Shown here: positions 1 through 6,991 of the stretch, in pieces
Position numbering within the stretch: the stretch's first letter is position 1
Layout of the letters: each line of letters begins with the position of its first letter
NCBI GenBank assembly: GCA_030832135.1
Contig: JAURJS010000018.1
Coordinates: forward strand, 1-6,991
Source of the DNA: Candidatus Planktophila sp.
GTDB lineage: Bacteria > Actinomycetota > Actinomycetes > Nanopelagicales > Nanopelagicaceae
Direction: 5' to 3'
Length of the DNA: 6,991 bases
Translations under genes and position numbers: made by a program
The notes under the pieces: model-generated
Database searches by the model: none
What the model was told of the DNA's origin: nothing
Seen by the model: the letters and a program-made list of their open reading frames with translations, nothing else

Positions 1-618
1 CTCTTGTGAAGTAAATAGCCCCGCCGATTTCATCTCTCGCTGACTTCGAAGAACCATCTCCTCCAGAATTGTGGATACGGAGGTTGAGGTATCGAAACTG
101 TACTGAGCTGGAAAGAGAAGTCCCTCTAATGTAGAAAATCCTTTTGGAATAGCAAAGGAGGAGAATGCCTTAGAGACCTCCGATGATGAATATCCGATAG
201 AGATGAGTGACTTCTTGATCTCAGAGTTCCAAGCACCTTCAATTACCGAGAGAAGGTTTGTGATTCGCTTCGCATCTAAGAGCTGTTCTAACGCCTGCTC
301 TGCGCATATTCCCTTATCAATCAGGTGATTTCCGGGAGCAATCGAACCTGATCTCTGATCCGCCACTGCCACACCAAAGAAAGATTGAAAAGAAGCAGTG
401 ACTTTCTTATCAAAAAGCTCTTGAGCTATCTCCGAACCGCTCTCCCCTGCCGAAACATCAATGGAGACCTGCACCGTATTACTTTCACTCTCCCCCTCTT
501 GAACACATGGGAAATCAGGTGCCGAGCTCCCGCCTCGCTGTGTTATAAAGATGGATAGTCCTAGCGCTAGAACAAGTAGGACTGCGACCAATAGCGACTT
601 CTTCCGATCAAGCTTCAC
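1..618 (-). CDS. mltG: Endolytic murein transglycosylase MltG (YceG family), C-terminal part cut by window edge
   Basis: This is the first 206 codons of a gene that runs off position 1. MltG is a membrane-anchored lytic transglycosylase that cuts nascent glycan strands outside the membrane and so ends their elongation. The translation shows a short basic N-terminus (MKLDRKK), one membrane segment at about residues 8-25, and then the LysM-like YceG region. That region includes the family pattern GESGSEIAQELF at about 58-69 and a further conserved stretch APGNHLI at about 94-100. The catalytic-motif region TLEGLLFPAQY is at 163-173, with the expected catalytic glutamate at Glu165 (codon at 124-126). 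Family members often read LEGYLFPDTY or PATY here. The rest of the catalytic domain is outside the window. I chose the GTG at 618; an in-frame TTG at 624 is possible, and a TAG at 634-636 blocks anything further upstream. The gene overlaps the end of ruvX. The product name is secure; the start is less so. Confidence 0.9.
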   Translation of the reverse strand, partial: MKLDRKKSLLVAVLLVLALGLSIFITQRGGSSAPDFPCVQEGESESNTVQVSIDVSAGESGSEIAQELFDKKVTASFQSFFGVAVADQRSGSIAPGNHLIDKGICAEQALEQLLDAKRITNLLSVIEGAWNSEIKKSLISIGYSSSEVSKAFSSFAIPKGFSTLEGLLFPAQYSFDTSTSVSTILEEMVLRSQREMKSAGLFTSQE

Positions 619-1024
619 GAGCAAGGCCGCCTTCTAAGATGGCAACTGCCGCCATCGAATCAATAAGGACCTTCGAATCTCTACTGTTCTTGCCAGCTTC
701 TTTAAGACGCCGTTGCGCATCTACTGTGCTTAAGCGCTCATCGATGAAAATCAAAGGGAGTGAGAACCTCTCCTGCAAGATTGCTGCAAACTCTCGAACC
801 TTGGCAACAGCAACACCTTCACCGCCAGATAGGTGCTTAGGCTCTCCTAGGTAGATTGCAATTGGCTCATATTCAGCGAAGAGCTCAGCAATGTGGTTAA
901 TCAGCTTTGGATGCTTGGAGTCGAGGAAAGGAAGCGGAGACGCCAGAATTCCATCAGGATCACAGATAGCAACGCCAATTCGCGCATCACCATAATCAAA
1001 GGCGATTCTGCGACCACGCTCCAT
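608..1024 (-). CDS. ruvX: RuvX/YqgF, Holliday-junction resolvase-like nuclease (pre-16S rRNA processing)
   Basis: This 138-residue protein has an RNase H-like fold and the usual length for YqgF. Family members have been linked to 5' maturation of 16S rRNA and, in some bacteria including mycobacteria, to Holliday-junction resolution. The N-terminal motif FDYGDARIGVA (9-19) carries the first acidic metal ligand, Asp10. The central strand and loop IYLGEPKHLSGGEG (57-70) is the family's glycine-rich segment. IDERLSTVDAQ (94-104) gives the conserved DER triad at 95-97, and IDSMAAVAILE (121-131) gives the last acidic ligand, Asp122. The final residue of that motif is commonly Gln and is Glu here, probably a neutral change. 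The ATG lies one base after the alaS stop codon (TAATATG), and only a weak Shine-Dalgarno (GGAAAA at 1029-1034) precedes it, so translation is probably coupled to alaS. Its 3' end overlaps mltG. It appears intact. Confidence 0.95.
   Translation of the reverse strand: MERGRRIAFDYGDARIGVAICDPDGILASPLPFLDSKHPKLINHIAELFAEYEPIAIYLGEPKHLSGGEGVAVAKVREFAAILQERFSLPLIFIDERLSTVDAQRRLKEAGKNSRDSKVLIDSMAAVAILEGGLAREA
630..634 (-). promoter_or_regulatory. Probable ribosome binding site of mltG, inside ruvX
   Basis: Reads GAAGG on the minus strand. It is 5 nt from the in-frame TTG (622-624) and 11 nt from the GTG (616-618). The spacing therefore does not settle which start is used. The site sits in a small inverted repeat (AAGG-CGG-CCTT) that could partly mask it until ribosomes finishing ruvX open it. 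Confidence 0.4.
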
Positions 1025-1025
1025 A

Positions 1026-3701
1026 TTATTTTCCAGAAAGATGTGAAGCGATTGCTTCTAGCGCTGCAAGGGATTTAGATGAATCAGTTCCGCCACCTTG
1101 AGCGAAATCATCCTTGCCGCCTCCGCCACCACCGAGGATTGTCGAACCAATCTTGACTAGCTCTCCCGCCTTGAACCCCGCGCTGCGTGCCCCATCGGAG
1201 GCAGCTGCAACGAGAACAGGACGACCTCCACTGACACTGATGAGCGCTACTACTGAATTTGCAGCACGGCCACGAAGTTCAAGTGCAATCTTGCGAAGAT
1301 CATCGCCCGAGACGCCATCTGCAAGAACGCCACCGATATAGCTAGTCTCACCAATGAGTTTGGCTGCTGTCGCAAGCTGCTCTACCCCAGCTAACGCTTG
1401 TGCAGAACGCAGTGAAGCAAGTTCTTTCTCAACTTCTTTGATCTTATCGAGCAAACCTTGAATACGTTCTGGAAGTTCTTCTGTGCGAGAGCCCTTAATC
1501 AAATCGGTGAGCGAGTTGAGCAAGATATGTTCACGTGCGAGGAAGTTATATGCATCTGCACCCACTAGCGCCTCAACGCGACGAACGCCTGCTCCAATAG
1601 ATGATTCACCTAATAACTTAACGACTCCGAGTTGGCCAGAACTGCTGACGTGTGTACCGCCGCAGAGCTCGCGCGCCCAATCACCGACGCTGACAACGCG
1701 CACTTGATCGCCATACTTTTCACCAAAGAGGGCCATCGCACCAATCTGCTTCGCCTCTGCTTGGGTCATTACCTCTGCCGTAACAGCGAGGTTATCTAGC
1801 AGAAGCGCATTCACACGACCTTCAACATCGTTGAGTACGCCAGCAGAAACTGCCCCTGTTGATGGGAAATCGAAACGGAAACGTCCCGGTGAGTTCTCTG
1901 AACCTGCTTGAGTTGCTGTTTCTCCCAAAATTTCTCGGAAGGCTTTGTGGACCATATGAGTTGCAGTATGAGCTCGTGATATTGCATTGCGTCGCTCAAG
2001 ATCGATCACGGCATGACCGGAAGAGCCAATGGAGATCTCTCCGTTAATGACTCTTCCGCGGTGAACCGAGAGGCCCTTTACCGGTGATTGAACATCTGAG
2101 ATATCGATGATTGCACCATTTGCCAAGGTGATACGACCACCATCGGCTAGCTGGCCACCACCTTCGGCATAGAAAGGTGTTGCATCGAGAATCACTTCAA
2201 CATCATCGCCTTCGACCGCGCTGGAAACGCTCACGCCATCTACGAGAATTCCATTAACTGTTGCATCTGCTTCAGTATGTGAATAGCCGATAAAGCTCGT
2301 CACACCCTTATCGTCTGCAATCTTGCGATACTCGGTGAGATCAGTGTGGCCACTCTTCTTCGCCTTGGCATCGGCCTTAGCTCGATCACGCTGCTCCTTC
2401 ATCAGACGACGGAAGCCATCTTCATCTACTTCCAAGCCTTCTTCGCGCGCCATCTCAAGTGTGAGATCAAATGGGAATCCATAGGTGTCATGAAGCTTAA
2501 AGACTTCATCGCCAGGAAGCCTGCTCTTCTTCTCGGCCTTCAGAGAAGTTGTTGCAAGATCAAAGATCTGCGTTCCGCTCTTGAGTGTCTGCAAGAATGA
2601 CTCTTCCTCCGCTGAGGCAACAGCGAGGATGCGCTTTGTATCGGTCACAAGCTCTGGATACTGTGGACCCATCGCGCCAATCGCCGCTTGAGTCAGTTCA
2701 GACATGATGGCATCGTTGGTGCCAAGTAGTCGCATATTACGAATTGTGCGGCGCATCATGCGACGAAGCACGTAACCACGACCTTCATTGCCAGGTGTGA
2801 CGCCATCACCAATCAACATCGCAGCGGTGCGAGCATGGTCTGCAATCACACGTAGCGAAACATCGGTCTTCTCAGATGATCCATATTTCACGCCAGAGAG
2901 ATCCATCGCCTTAGAAAGGATCTGCATCGTGGTATCAATCTCATAGATATTCTCAACACCTTGCAAGAGAGCAGCAGCGCGCTCTAGGCCAAGACCGGTA
3001 TCGATACTCTTTGCAGGAAGTTCACCGAGGATTGGGTAGCCATCTTTGCCACCGCCCGCCCCGCGCTCGTTCTGCATAAAGACGAGGTTCCAAATTTCAA
3101 GGTAACGATTCTCATCGGCAATTGGTCCACCATCTCGACCATAGGCAGGGCCGCGATCAAAGTAGATCTCTGAACATGGACCACATGGACCAGGAACGCC
3201 CATCGACCAGAAGTTATCGGCCATATCGCGACGTTGAATACGCTCGCGCGGGATACCAATCTTCTTGTGCCAAATCTCTTCCGCCTCATCATCATCGAGA
3301 TAGACAGTTACCCAGAGCTTCTCCTCTGGAAAACCATAACCTCCATCGGAGATTGGCTTTGTCAGGAGCTCCCATGCAAGAGCAATCGCGCCTTCCTTAA
3401 AGTAATCACCAAATGAGAAGTTTCCACACATCTGGAAGAAGGATGCGTGGCGAGTTGTCTTACCTACCTCATCGATATCGAGGGTTCGAACACACTTCTG
3501 TACTGAGGTTGCACGGTCGTAGGGAGGTTTTACCTCGCCGAGAAAATATGGCTTGAAGGGAACCATGCCTGCATTGACCAGGAGAAGGTTTGGATCATCT
3601 GCAATCAAGGATGCAGAGGGAACGACTGTGTGGTTAAGGCCTAGTGAATTCTCTGATTCAAAGAAACGTAGCCAACGGGAGCGAATTTCAGCAGATTGCA
3701 C
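1026..3701 (-). CDS. alaS: Alanyl-tRNA synthetase
   Basis: A full-length class II synthetase of 891 residues that charges tRNA-Ala in the cytoplasm. The N-terminus ([12 protein letters not shown], then [20 protein letters not shown]) is the standard AlaRS start. Catalytic-domain landmarks are [14 protein letters not shown] (91-104), [14 protein letters not shown] (171-184) and IDTGLGLER (233-241, with Asp234). The tRNA-recognition region includes [20 protein letters not shown] (298-317). The editing domain, which removes mischarged Ser or Gly, has its zinc ligands intact: HTATH (His578, His582) and CGGTH (Cys680, His684). After a predicted coiled coil (about 740-770), the C-Ala domain ends with the glycine-rich [17 protein letters not shown] (855-871). 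Translation begins at GTG. An in-frame TGA lies four codons upstream, and no earlier start falls between them. No clear Shine-Dalgarno is visible, so initiation is probably coupled to the DUF948 gene, which ends 8 nt away. Nothing is missing or broken. Confidence 0.98.
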   Translation of the reverse strand: MQSAEIRSRWLRFFESENSLGLNHTVVPSASLIADDPNLLLVNAGMVPFKPYFLGEVKPPYDRATSVQKCVRTLDIDEVGKTTRHASFFQMCGNFSFGDYFKEGAIALAWELLTKPISDGGYGFPEEKLWVTVYLDDDEAEEIWHKKIGIPRERIQRRDMADNFWSMGVPGPCGPCSEIYFDRGPAYGRDGGPIADENRYLEIWNLVFMQNERGAGGGKDGYPILGELPAKSIDTGLGLERAAALLQGVENIYEIDTTMQILSKAMDLSGVKYGSSEKTDVSLRVIADHARTAAMLIGDGVTPGNEGRGYVLRRMMRRTIRNMRLLGTNDAIMSELTQAAIGAMGPQYPELVTDTKRILAVASAEEESFLQTLKSGTQIFDLATTSLKAEKKSRLPGDEVFKLHDTYGFPFDLTLEMAREEGLEVDEDGFRRLMKEQRDRAKADAKAKKSGHTDLTEYRKIADDKGVTSFIGYSHTEADATVNGILVDGVSVSSAVEGDDVEVILDATPFYAEGGGQLADGGRITLANGAIIDISDVQSPVKGLSVHRGRVINGEISIGSSGHAVIDLERRNAISRAHTATHMVHKAFREILGETATQAGSENSPGRFRFDFPSTGAVSAGVLNDVEGRVNALLLDNLAVTAEVMTQAEAKQIGAMALFGEKYGDQVRVVSVGDWARELCGGTHVSSSGQLGVVKLLGESSIGAGVRRVEALVGADAYNFLAREHILLNSLTDLIKGSRTEELPERIQGLLDKIKEVEKELASLRSAQALAGVEQLATAAKLIGETSYIGGVLADGVSGDDLRKIALELRGRAANSVVALISVSGGRPVLVAAASDGARSAGFKAGELVKIGSTILGGGGGGKDDFAQGGGTDSSKSLAALEAIASHLSGK

Positions 3702-3709
3702 GGTAAGGG

Positions 3710-4072
3710 CTACTCAGCTTTCTTTTTTGATTTACGTCCCTTATTGATCTGAGCTGCACTCAGAAGCGCTCCAGCCACTTTGACTGCAGGACCATTCTTA
3801 TCCATAAAACCGGTAGTCGCGTCAGTGACCTTAGTGGTGACCTCTTCAACGTTCTTGGTAATTCGAGCAAAACTTTCCAGCGGGCTGTTGATGAGCTCTA
3901 AGGTGCGAGTCGACTCTTCCAAAAGTGGGGTCGTATCTTCAGTGAGCGCCTTGATGCTCAGCGAAGCCTCATCTACCAACTTACCTACGCGGATAACAAC
4001 GTAGGCGATAGCAACGGCAATGATGAGAAGCGATACTGACGCGATAATTGTTGCAATTCCACCTGGACCCAT
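3710..4072 (-). CDS. DUF948 single-pass membrane protein, function unknown
   Basis: A 120-residue protein. One hydrophobic helix spans about residues 5-27 (from [12 protein letters not shown] to AYVVI). It is followed by a long, probably helical, polar region rich in Thr, Glu and Leu (about 33-90) with a heptad-like look, a second mildly hydrophobic patch ([14 protein letters not shown], 95-108) and a very basic tail ([10 protein letters not shown]). This pattern matches the DUF948 proteins found just upstream of alaS in many Actinobacteria, including the TPLLEES segment and the conserved PxVKVA segment near the end. The basic tail suggests that the bulk is cytoplasmic and membrane-tethered, although topology cannot be settled from sequence alone. 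Its position between two synthetase genes is conserved genome context, not evidence of a translation role. It ends 8 nt before alaS and probably couples its translation. No biochemical function can be assigned. Confidence 0.88.
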   Translation of the reverse strand: MGPGGIATIIASVSLLIIAVAIAYVVIRVGKLVDEASLSIKALTEDTTPLLEESTRTLELINSPLESFARITKNVEEVTTKVTDATTGFMDKNGPAVKVAGALLSAAQINKGRKSKKKAE

Positions 4073-4080
4073 GTTGATAA

Positions 4081-4087
4081 CCCTACC
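4081..4087 (-). promoter_or_regulatory. Probable ribosome binding site of the DUF948 gene
   Basis: Reads GGTAGGG on the minus strand, 8 nt before the ATG at 4070-4072, in the 23-nt gap after the aspS stop codon. It is the best-placed Shine-Dalgarno-like sequence in the window and supports the chosen start. It matches the AGGAGG consensus only partly. Confidence 0.5.
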
Positions 4088-4095
4088 GTTTCTAC

Positions 4096-5844
4096 TTACT
4101 TAATCTCTGCTTTTTCAGGGACCCAATCGATGCCAGCTTCCTTACGTTGGGCTGGAGTAATTGGAGTTGGAGCACCGGTGAGTGGATCTCCACCACTGGC
4201 AGTCTTTGGAAAGGCGATTACCTCACGGATGGAATCTGAGTTGGTAAGAAGTGCACAGACGCGATCGAGACCGAGAGCAATTCCACCATGAGGAGGTGGG
4301 CCGTAGTTGAATGCCTCGAGGAGGAAGCCGAACTTGCTCTGAGCCTCTTCATCGGTCAGTCCAATAACTGAGAAGACTTCCTTCTGGATATTGCGGTCGT
4401 GGATACGAATTGAGCCGCCACCGAGTTCAGTTCCATTGAGAACGATGTCGTAGGCATAGGCCAGAGCAGATGCTGGATCGCTCTTGAAGGTTGATGCGAA
4501 TTCAGGCTTTGGCCCTGTGAAGGGGTGGTGCACTGCAGTCCAACCACCGTTATCAGTTGGTTCAAACATTGGTGCATCAACGACCCAGAGGAACTCCCAC
4601 TGGCCATCTGCAATGAGACCGCAACGCTTTCCGATCTCCAAACGAGCTGCACCAAGAAGCTGCTGTGACGATGCGCGTTCTCCCGCCGCAAAGAAGATTG
4701 CATCTCCGCTCTTGGCTCCAACAAGATCAGCAATACCTGCTGCTTCGCTCTCTGAAATGTTCTTTGAGACCGGTCCCCCGAGAGTTCCATCCTCATTAAC
4801 GAGAATGTATGCAATGCCCTTGGCACCGCGAGCCTTCGCCCAATCTTGCCACGCATCAAGTTCGCGACGTGGTGTTGCTGCGCCACCTGGCATCACGACC
4901 GCGCCCACATATGGCGCTTGGAATACTCGGAACGGTGTCTCTTTGAAGTAGCTAGTAACTTCTACAAGTTCATAACCAAAGCGAAGATCCGGCTTATCAG
5001 AACCGTACTTATCCATCGCATCGGCATAAGTCATATGACGAATTGGAGTTGGGATGTCATATCCCACTGATTCTTTCCAAATCTTCACCAGAATCTGCTC
5101 TGCAACGGCCAAGATATCTGCCTGATCGATAAATGACATCTCAATATCAAGTTGAGTAAATTCAGGTTGGCGATCGGCTCGGAAATCTTCATCACGGAAG
5201 CAGCGAGCGATCTGGTAGTAACGCTCCATTCCGGCGACCATCAATAACTGCTTAAAGAGTTGCGGTGATTGCGGCAGCGCATACCAACTACCAGGCTGGA
5301 GTCGAACAGGAACAAGGAAGTCGCGAGCACCTTCTGGCGTGGAGCGTGTGAGATAGGGGGTCTCAATCTCGTGGAAATCAAGCTCCTCCATCACGCGACG
5401 AATCGCAGAGGTCACACGTGATCGAAGACGAAGATTGGCAGCTGGGCGTTCGCGGCGAAGGTCGAGATAACGATAACGAAGTCGAACTTCTTCACTGATC
5501 TCAGCCTCTGAACCGGTATCAATTGGAAAGGGCAAAGGTGCGGATTCACTCAAGACGATTACATCTTGGGCAAGAATTTCGATCTCACCTGTAGGAATAT
5601 TTGCATTCTCATTACCGGCAGGGCGCTTACGGACTGTTCCCTTAATCTGAAGACACCACTCAGCGCGAAGAGCGCCAGCGACTGCTTCGTCGCTGATGAC
5701 TACCTGGACCGAGCCAGTGCCATCTCGGAGATCGATAAATGCCACTCCACCATGATCTCGACGACGTGAGACCCATCCCGCTAGGGAGACAGCTGTGCCT
5801 TCGTGGCTAGCTCGAAGTGAACCAGCATCATGTGTACGTAACAT
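4096..5844 (-). CDS. aspS: Aspartyl-tRNA synthetase, bacterial type, probably non-discriminating (Asp/Asn)
   Basis: A complete class II synthetase of 582 residues, the normal length for bacterial-type AspRS. The N-terminal OB-fold anticodon domain (about 1-105) contains [20 protein letters not shown] (23-42). The catalytic domain shows motif 1 around [19 protein letters not shown] (158-176), the aspartate/ATP-pocket segment [11 protein letters not shown] (192-202) and motif 2, [20 protein letters not shown] (214-233). It also has [10 protein letters not shown] (471-480) and motif 3, GIALGLDR (521-528). The GAD insertion domain lies between about 290 and 415. His31 in the RRRDHGG loop matches the residue seen in non-discriminating enzymes such as that of Pseudomonas aeruginosa. 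The E. coli discriminating enzyme has Leu at this position. The enzyme may therefore also make Asp-tRNA-Asn, which GatCAB converts to Asn-tRNA-Asn; that is inference. The ATG start gives the standard [11 protein letters not shown] beginning. The gene follows hisS after 42 nt and precedes DUF948 by 23 nt. Confidence 0.97.
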   Translation of the reverse strand: MLRTHDAGSLRASHEGTAVSLAGWVSRRRDHGGVAFIDLRDGTGSVQVVISDEAVAGALRAEWCLQIKGTVRKRPAGNENANIPTGEIEILAQDVIVLSESAPLPFPIDTGSEAEISEEVRLRYRYLDLRRERPAANLRLRSRVTSAIRRVMEELDFHEIETPYLTRSTPEGARDFLVPVRLQPGSWYALPQSPQLFKQLLMVAGMERYYQIARCFRDEDFRADRQPEFTQLDIEMSFIDQADILAVAEQILVKIWKESVGYDIPTPIRHMTYADAMDKYGSDKPDLRFGYELVEVTSYFKETPFRVFQAPYVGAVVMPGGAATPRRELDAWQDWAKARGAKGIAYILVNEDGTLGGPVSKNISESEAAGIADLVGAKSGDAIFFAAGERASSQQLLGAARLEIGKRCGLIADGQWEFLWVVDAPMFEPTDNGGWTAVHHPFTGPKPEFASTFKSDPASALAYAYDIVLNGTELGGGSIRIHDRNIQKEVFSVIGLTDEEAQSKFGFLLEAFNYGPPPHGGIALGLDRVCALLTNSDSIREVIAFPKTASGGDPLTGAPTPITPAQRKEAGIDWVPEKAEIK

Positions 5845-5886
5845 CGTCAGTAATCGCCTTTAAACGTGGGTGACGCGCAGGAGGCT
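5845..5886. other. hisS-aspS intergenic gap, the longest in the window
   Basis: These 42 nt carry a weak Shine-Dalgarno-like AAAGG on the minus strand (5857-5861), 12 nt before the aspS ATG, which is longer than ideal. The hisS stop codon sits in the loop of a perfect 5-bp inverted repeat, GAGGC-TTTAC-GCCTC (5881-5895). No T-tract follows, so it is not a convincing terminator. I see no clear -10/-35 promoter pair, and the gap is consistent with read-through from hisS to aspS. Confidence 0.5.
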
Positions 5887-6991
5887 TTACGCCTCAAGCA
5901 CCTTATGCAGTTCGCCTATCTTAACTGAGATTGAAGTTCCATCGCTCATACGTTTGAGCTCAACCGATCCGCTCTCGCGCTCACTCTCGCCGATAACCGC
6001 GACAAAACGAGCACCATTCTTATCGGCAGCCTTCATCGCGCCCTTCAGGGAGCGGTCTCCGAAGGCAACCTCAACCGAGAAGCCACTCTTTCGAGTTACG
6101 GCAGCGACCTGCAGGGCAAAGCCTTTGAATTCCTCACCCATTGCGATGATGAAGAGATCAGAGGTGAAGCTCTGCACCGGAAGAGTATTCTCAGCGATTG
6201 CTGCGAGGAGCGCACGGTCAACGCCTAGGCCAAAACCAATTCCAGAAAGTGCCTGGCCCCCTAAAACTTCCATCAAACCGTCATAGCGACCGCCGCCGCC
6301 GATACCACTTTGGGCGCCTAGATCTTCATGAACAAATTCAAAAGTTGTACCGGTGTAGTAGTCGAGACCTCGCACCATTCGCTTGTTGATCGTATATGCA
6401 ACGCCTAAATCTTCGAGATAGCCCTTTACCTTTTCGAAATGCACGCGGGAGTAATCACTTAAGTAATCCATCAATATGGGAGCTGCCTCCATCGCGCTCT
6501 TCATCTCTGGACGCTTATCATCAAAGAGGCGCAGTGGATTCAATTCAGCTCGAGCGCGAGTTGCCTCATCAAGATCGAGGCCATTGATGTATTTCATGAG
6601 GTCAACGCGATGGGCTGCTCTCGATTGCGCATCACCTAGCGATGTAATCTCCAGTCTGTAATTCTTCAGTCCAAGATTCTTAAATCCTTGATCAGCAATC
6701 GCAATAACTTCGGCATCGAGCGCCGGATCATCTATTCCAATTGCTTCAATTCCTACCTGATAGAACTGGCGGTAGCGACCTGCCTGAGGACGTTCTGCTC
6801 GGAAGAACTGTCCTGAGTACCATGCCTTAACAGGAAGTTGACCGCGATCAAGATTGGATTCGATTACAGCGCGCATCACACCCGCAGTTCCCTCAGGACG
6901 CAAGGTGATTGAGCGACCGCCGCGATCTTCAAAGGTATACATCTCCTTGGAGACCACATCAGTAGATTCACCAACGCCACGATTAAAGAGC
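5887..6991 (-). CDS. hisS: Histidyl-tRNA synthetase, N-terminus cut by window edge
   Basis: A class II synthetase that charges tRNA-His. The reading frame stays open to the window end, giving 367 residues. About 50-55 N-terminal residues, including motif 1, are missing compared with a typical length near 420. The frame enters at [20 protein letters not shown], a conserved HisRS segment, so the GTG at 6955-6957 is an internal Val codon and not the start. In fragment numbering, LRPEGTA is at 30-36, motif 2 ([18 protein letters not shown]) at 63-80, the HisA signature [13 protein letters not shown] at 207-219, GGGGRYDGL at 231-239 and motif 3 ([14 protein letters not shown]) at 250-263. The C-terminal anticodon-binding domain runs from about 276 to the end (from SDLFIIAMG to KVLEA). 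All visible motifs are intact. Its promoter and any leader are outside the window. It is the first gene seen of the minus-strand cluster. Confidence 0.97.
   Translation of the reverse strand, partial: LFNRGVGESTDVVSKEMYTFEDRGGRSITLRPEGTAGVMRAVIESNLDRGQLPVKAWYSGQFFRAERPQAGRYRQFYQVGIEAIGIDDPALDAEVIAIADQGFKNLGLKNYRLEITSLGDAQSRAAHRVDLMKYINGLDLDEATRARAELNPLRLFDDKRPEMKSAMEAAPILMDYLSDYSRVHFEKVKGYLEDLGVAYTINKRMVRGLDYYTGTTFEFVHEDLGAQSGIGGGGRYDGLMEVLGGQALSGIGFGLGVDRALLAAIAENTLPVQSFTSDLFIIAMGEEFKGFALQVAAVTRKSGFSVEVAFGDRSLKGAMKAADKNGARFVAVIGESERESGSVELKRMSDGTSISVKIGELHKVLEA

Noticed and set aside
1117..1137. Low-complexity GCC/ACC-rich tract that looks like a simple repeat
   Set aside because: It encodes the glycine-rich GGGGGG segment of the AlaRS C-terminal domain, a normal family feature.
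4356..4886. 176-codon open frame on the minus strand inside aspS, in another frame
   Set aside because: It is wholly contained in aspS, has an unconserved-looking composition (rich in Gln, Ser and Arg) and has no supporting start context. It is a shadow of aspS.
4484..4951. 155-codon open frame on the plus strand, opposite aspS
   Set aside because: It lies entirely opposite a conserved essential gene, its translation is rich in Ser, Pro, Arg and Ala as expected of an antisense shadow, and it matches no family I recognise.
5881..5895. Perfect inverted repeat GAGGC-TTTAC-GCCTC at the hisS stop codon, considered as a terminator
   Set aside because: The stem is only 5 bp and no T-tract follows on the transcribed strand. 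aspS starts 37 nt later in the same direction, so chance or a minor mRNA hairpin is more likely.
5870..6286. 138-codon plus-strand open frame opposite the end of hisS
   Set aside because: Ser/Arg/Pro-rich antisense translation with no domain. It overlaps the conserved HisRS anticodon domain, which explains the sequence.
6955..6957. GTG as a possible start of hisS
   Set aside because: The frame stays open upstream to the window edge and encodes the conserved [11 protein letters not shown] segment, so this codon is an internal valine.

Overview
The window is a stretch of core housekeeping genes, all on the minus strand, read from high to low coordinates. In transcription order they are: hisS (histidyl-tRNA synthetase, 5' end cut by the window edge), aspS (aspartyl-tRNA synthetase), a 120-residue DUF948 membrane protein, alaS (alanyl-tRNA synthetase), ruvX/yqgF (Holliday-junction resolvase-like / rRNA-processing nuclease) and mltG (endolytic murein transglycosylase, C-terminal part cut by the other edge). 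The order DUF948 - alaS - ruvX - mltG, with hisS-aspS just upstream, is typical of Actinobacteria, and the protein sequences read as actinobacterial, for example the starts of AlaRS and AspRS. By eye the base composition is about half G+C, low for that phylum, and only about 1% of the window is non-coding. This combination suggests a streamlined, free-living actinobacterium such as the freshwater Nanopelagicales (acI) or the Luna lineage. The taxonomic placement is inference.

Layout: 5887-6991 hisS, then a 42-nt gap; 4096-5844 aspS, then a 23-nt gap; 3710-4072 DUF948, then an 8-nt gap; 1026-3701 alaS, then a 1-nt gap; 608-1024 ruvX, which overlaps the next gene by 11 nt (or 17); 1-618 mltG. 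There is no stretch over 300 bases without a gene. I found no tRNA or rRNA genes, mobile elements, CRISPR arrays, integration scars or convincing terminators. No clear promoter is visible between genes, so the six genes are probably one transcription unit, or part of a longer one.

Functionally the cluster joins aminoacyl-tRNA supply (His, Asp or Asp/Asn, Ala) with RNA/DNA processing (RuvX) and cell-wall chain termination (MltG). That is a growth-linked housekeeping operon. All the complete genes appear intact, with their catalytic motifs present.

I did not find a previously undescribed system. The points worth a second look are modest: a His-31 signature suggesting that AspRS is non-discriminating (Asp and Asn charging through GatCAB), a compacted version of the usual actinobacterial gene order, very tight translational coupling with ambiguous non-ATG starts, and an MltG with almost no cytoplasmic N-terminal extension and two extracytoplasmic cysteines.
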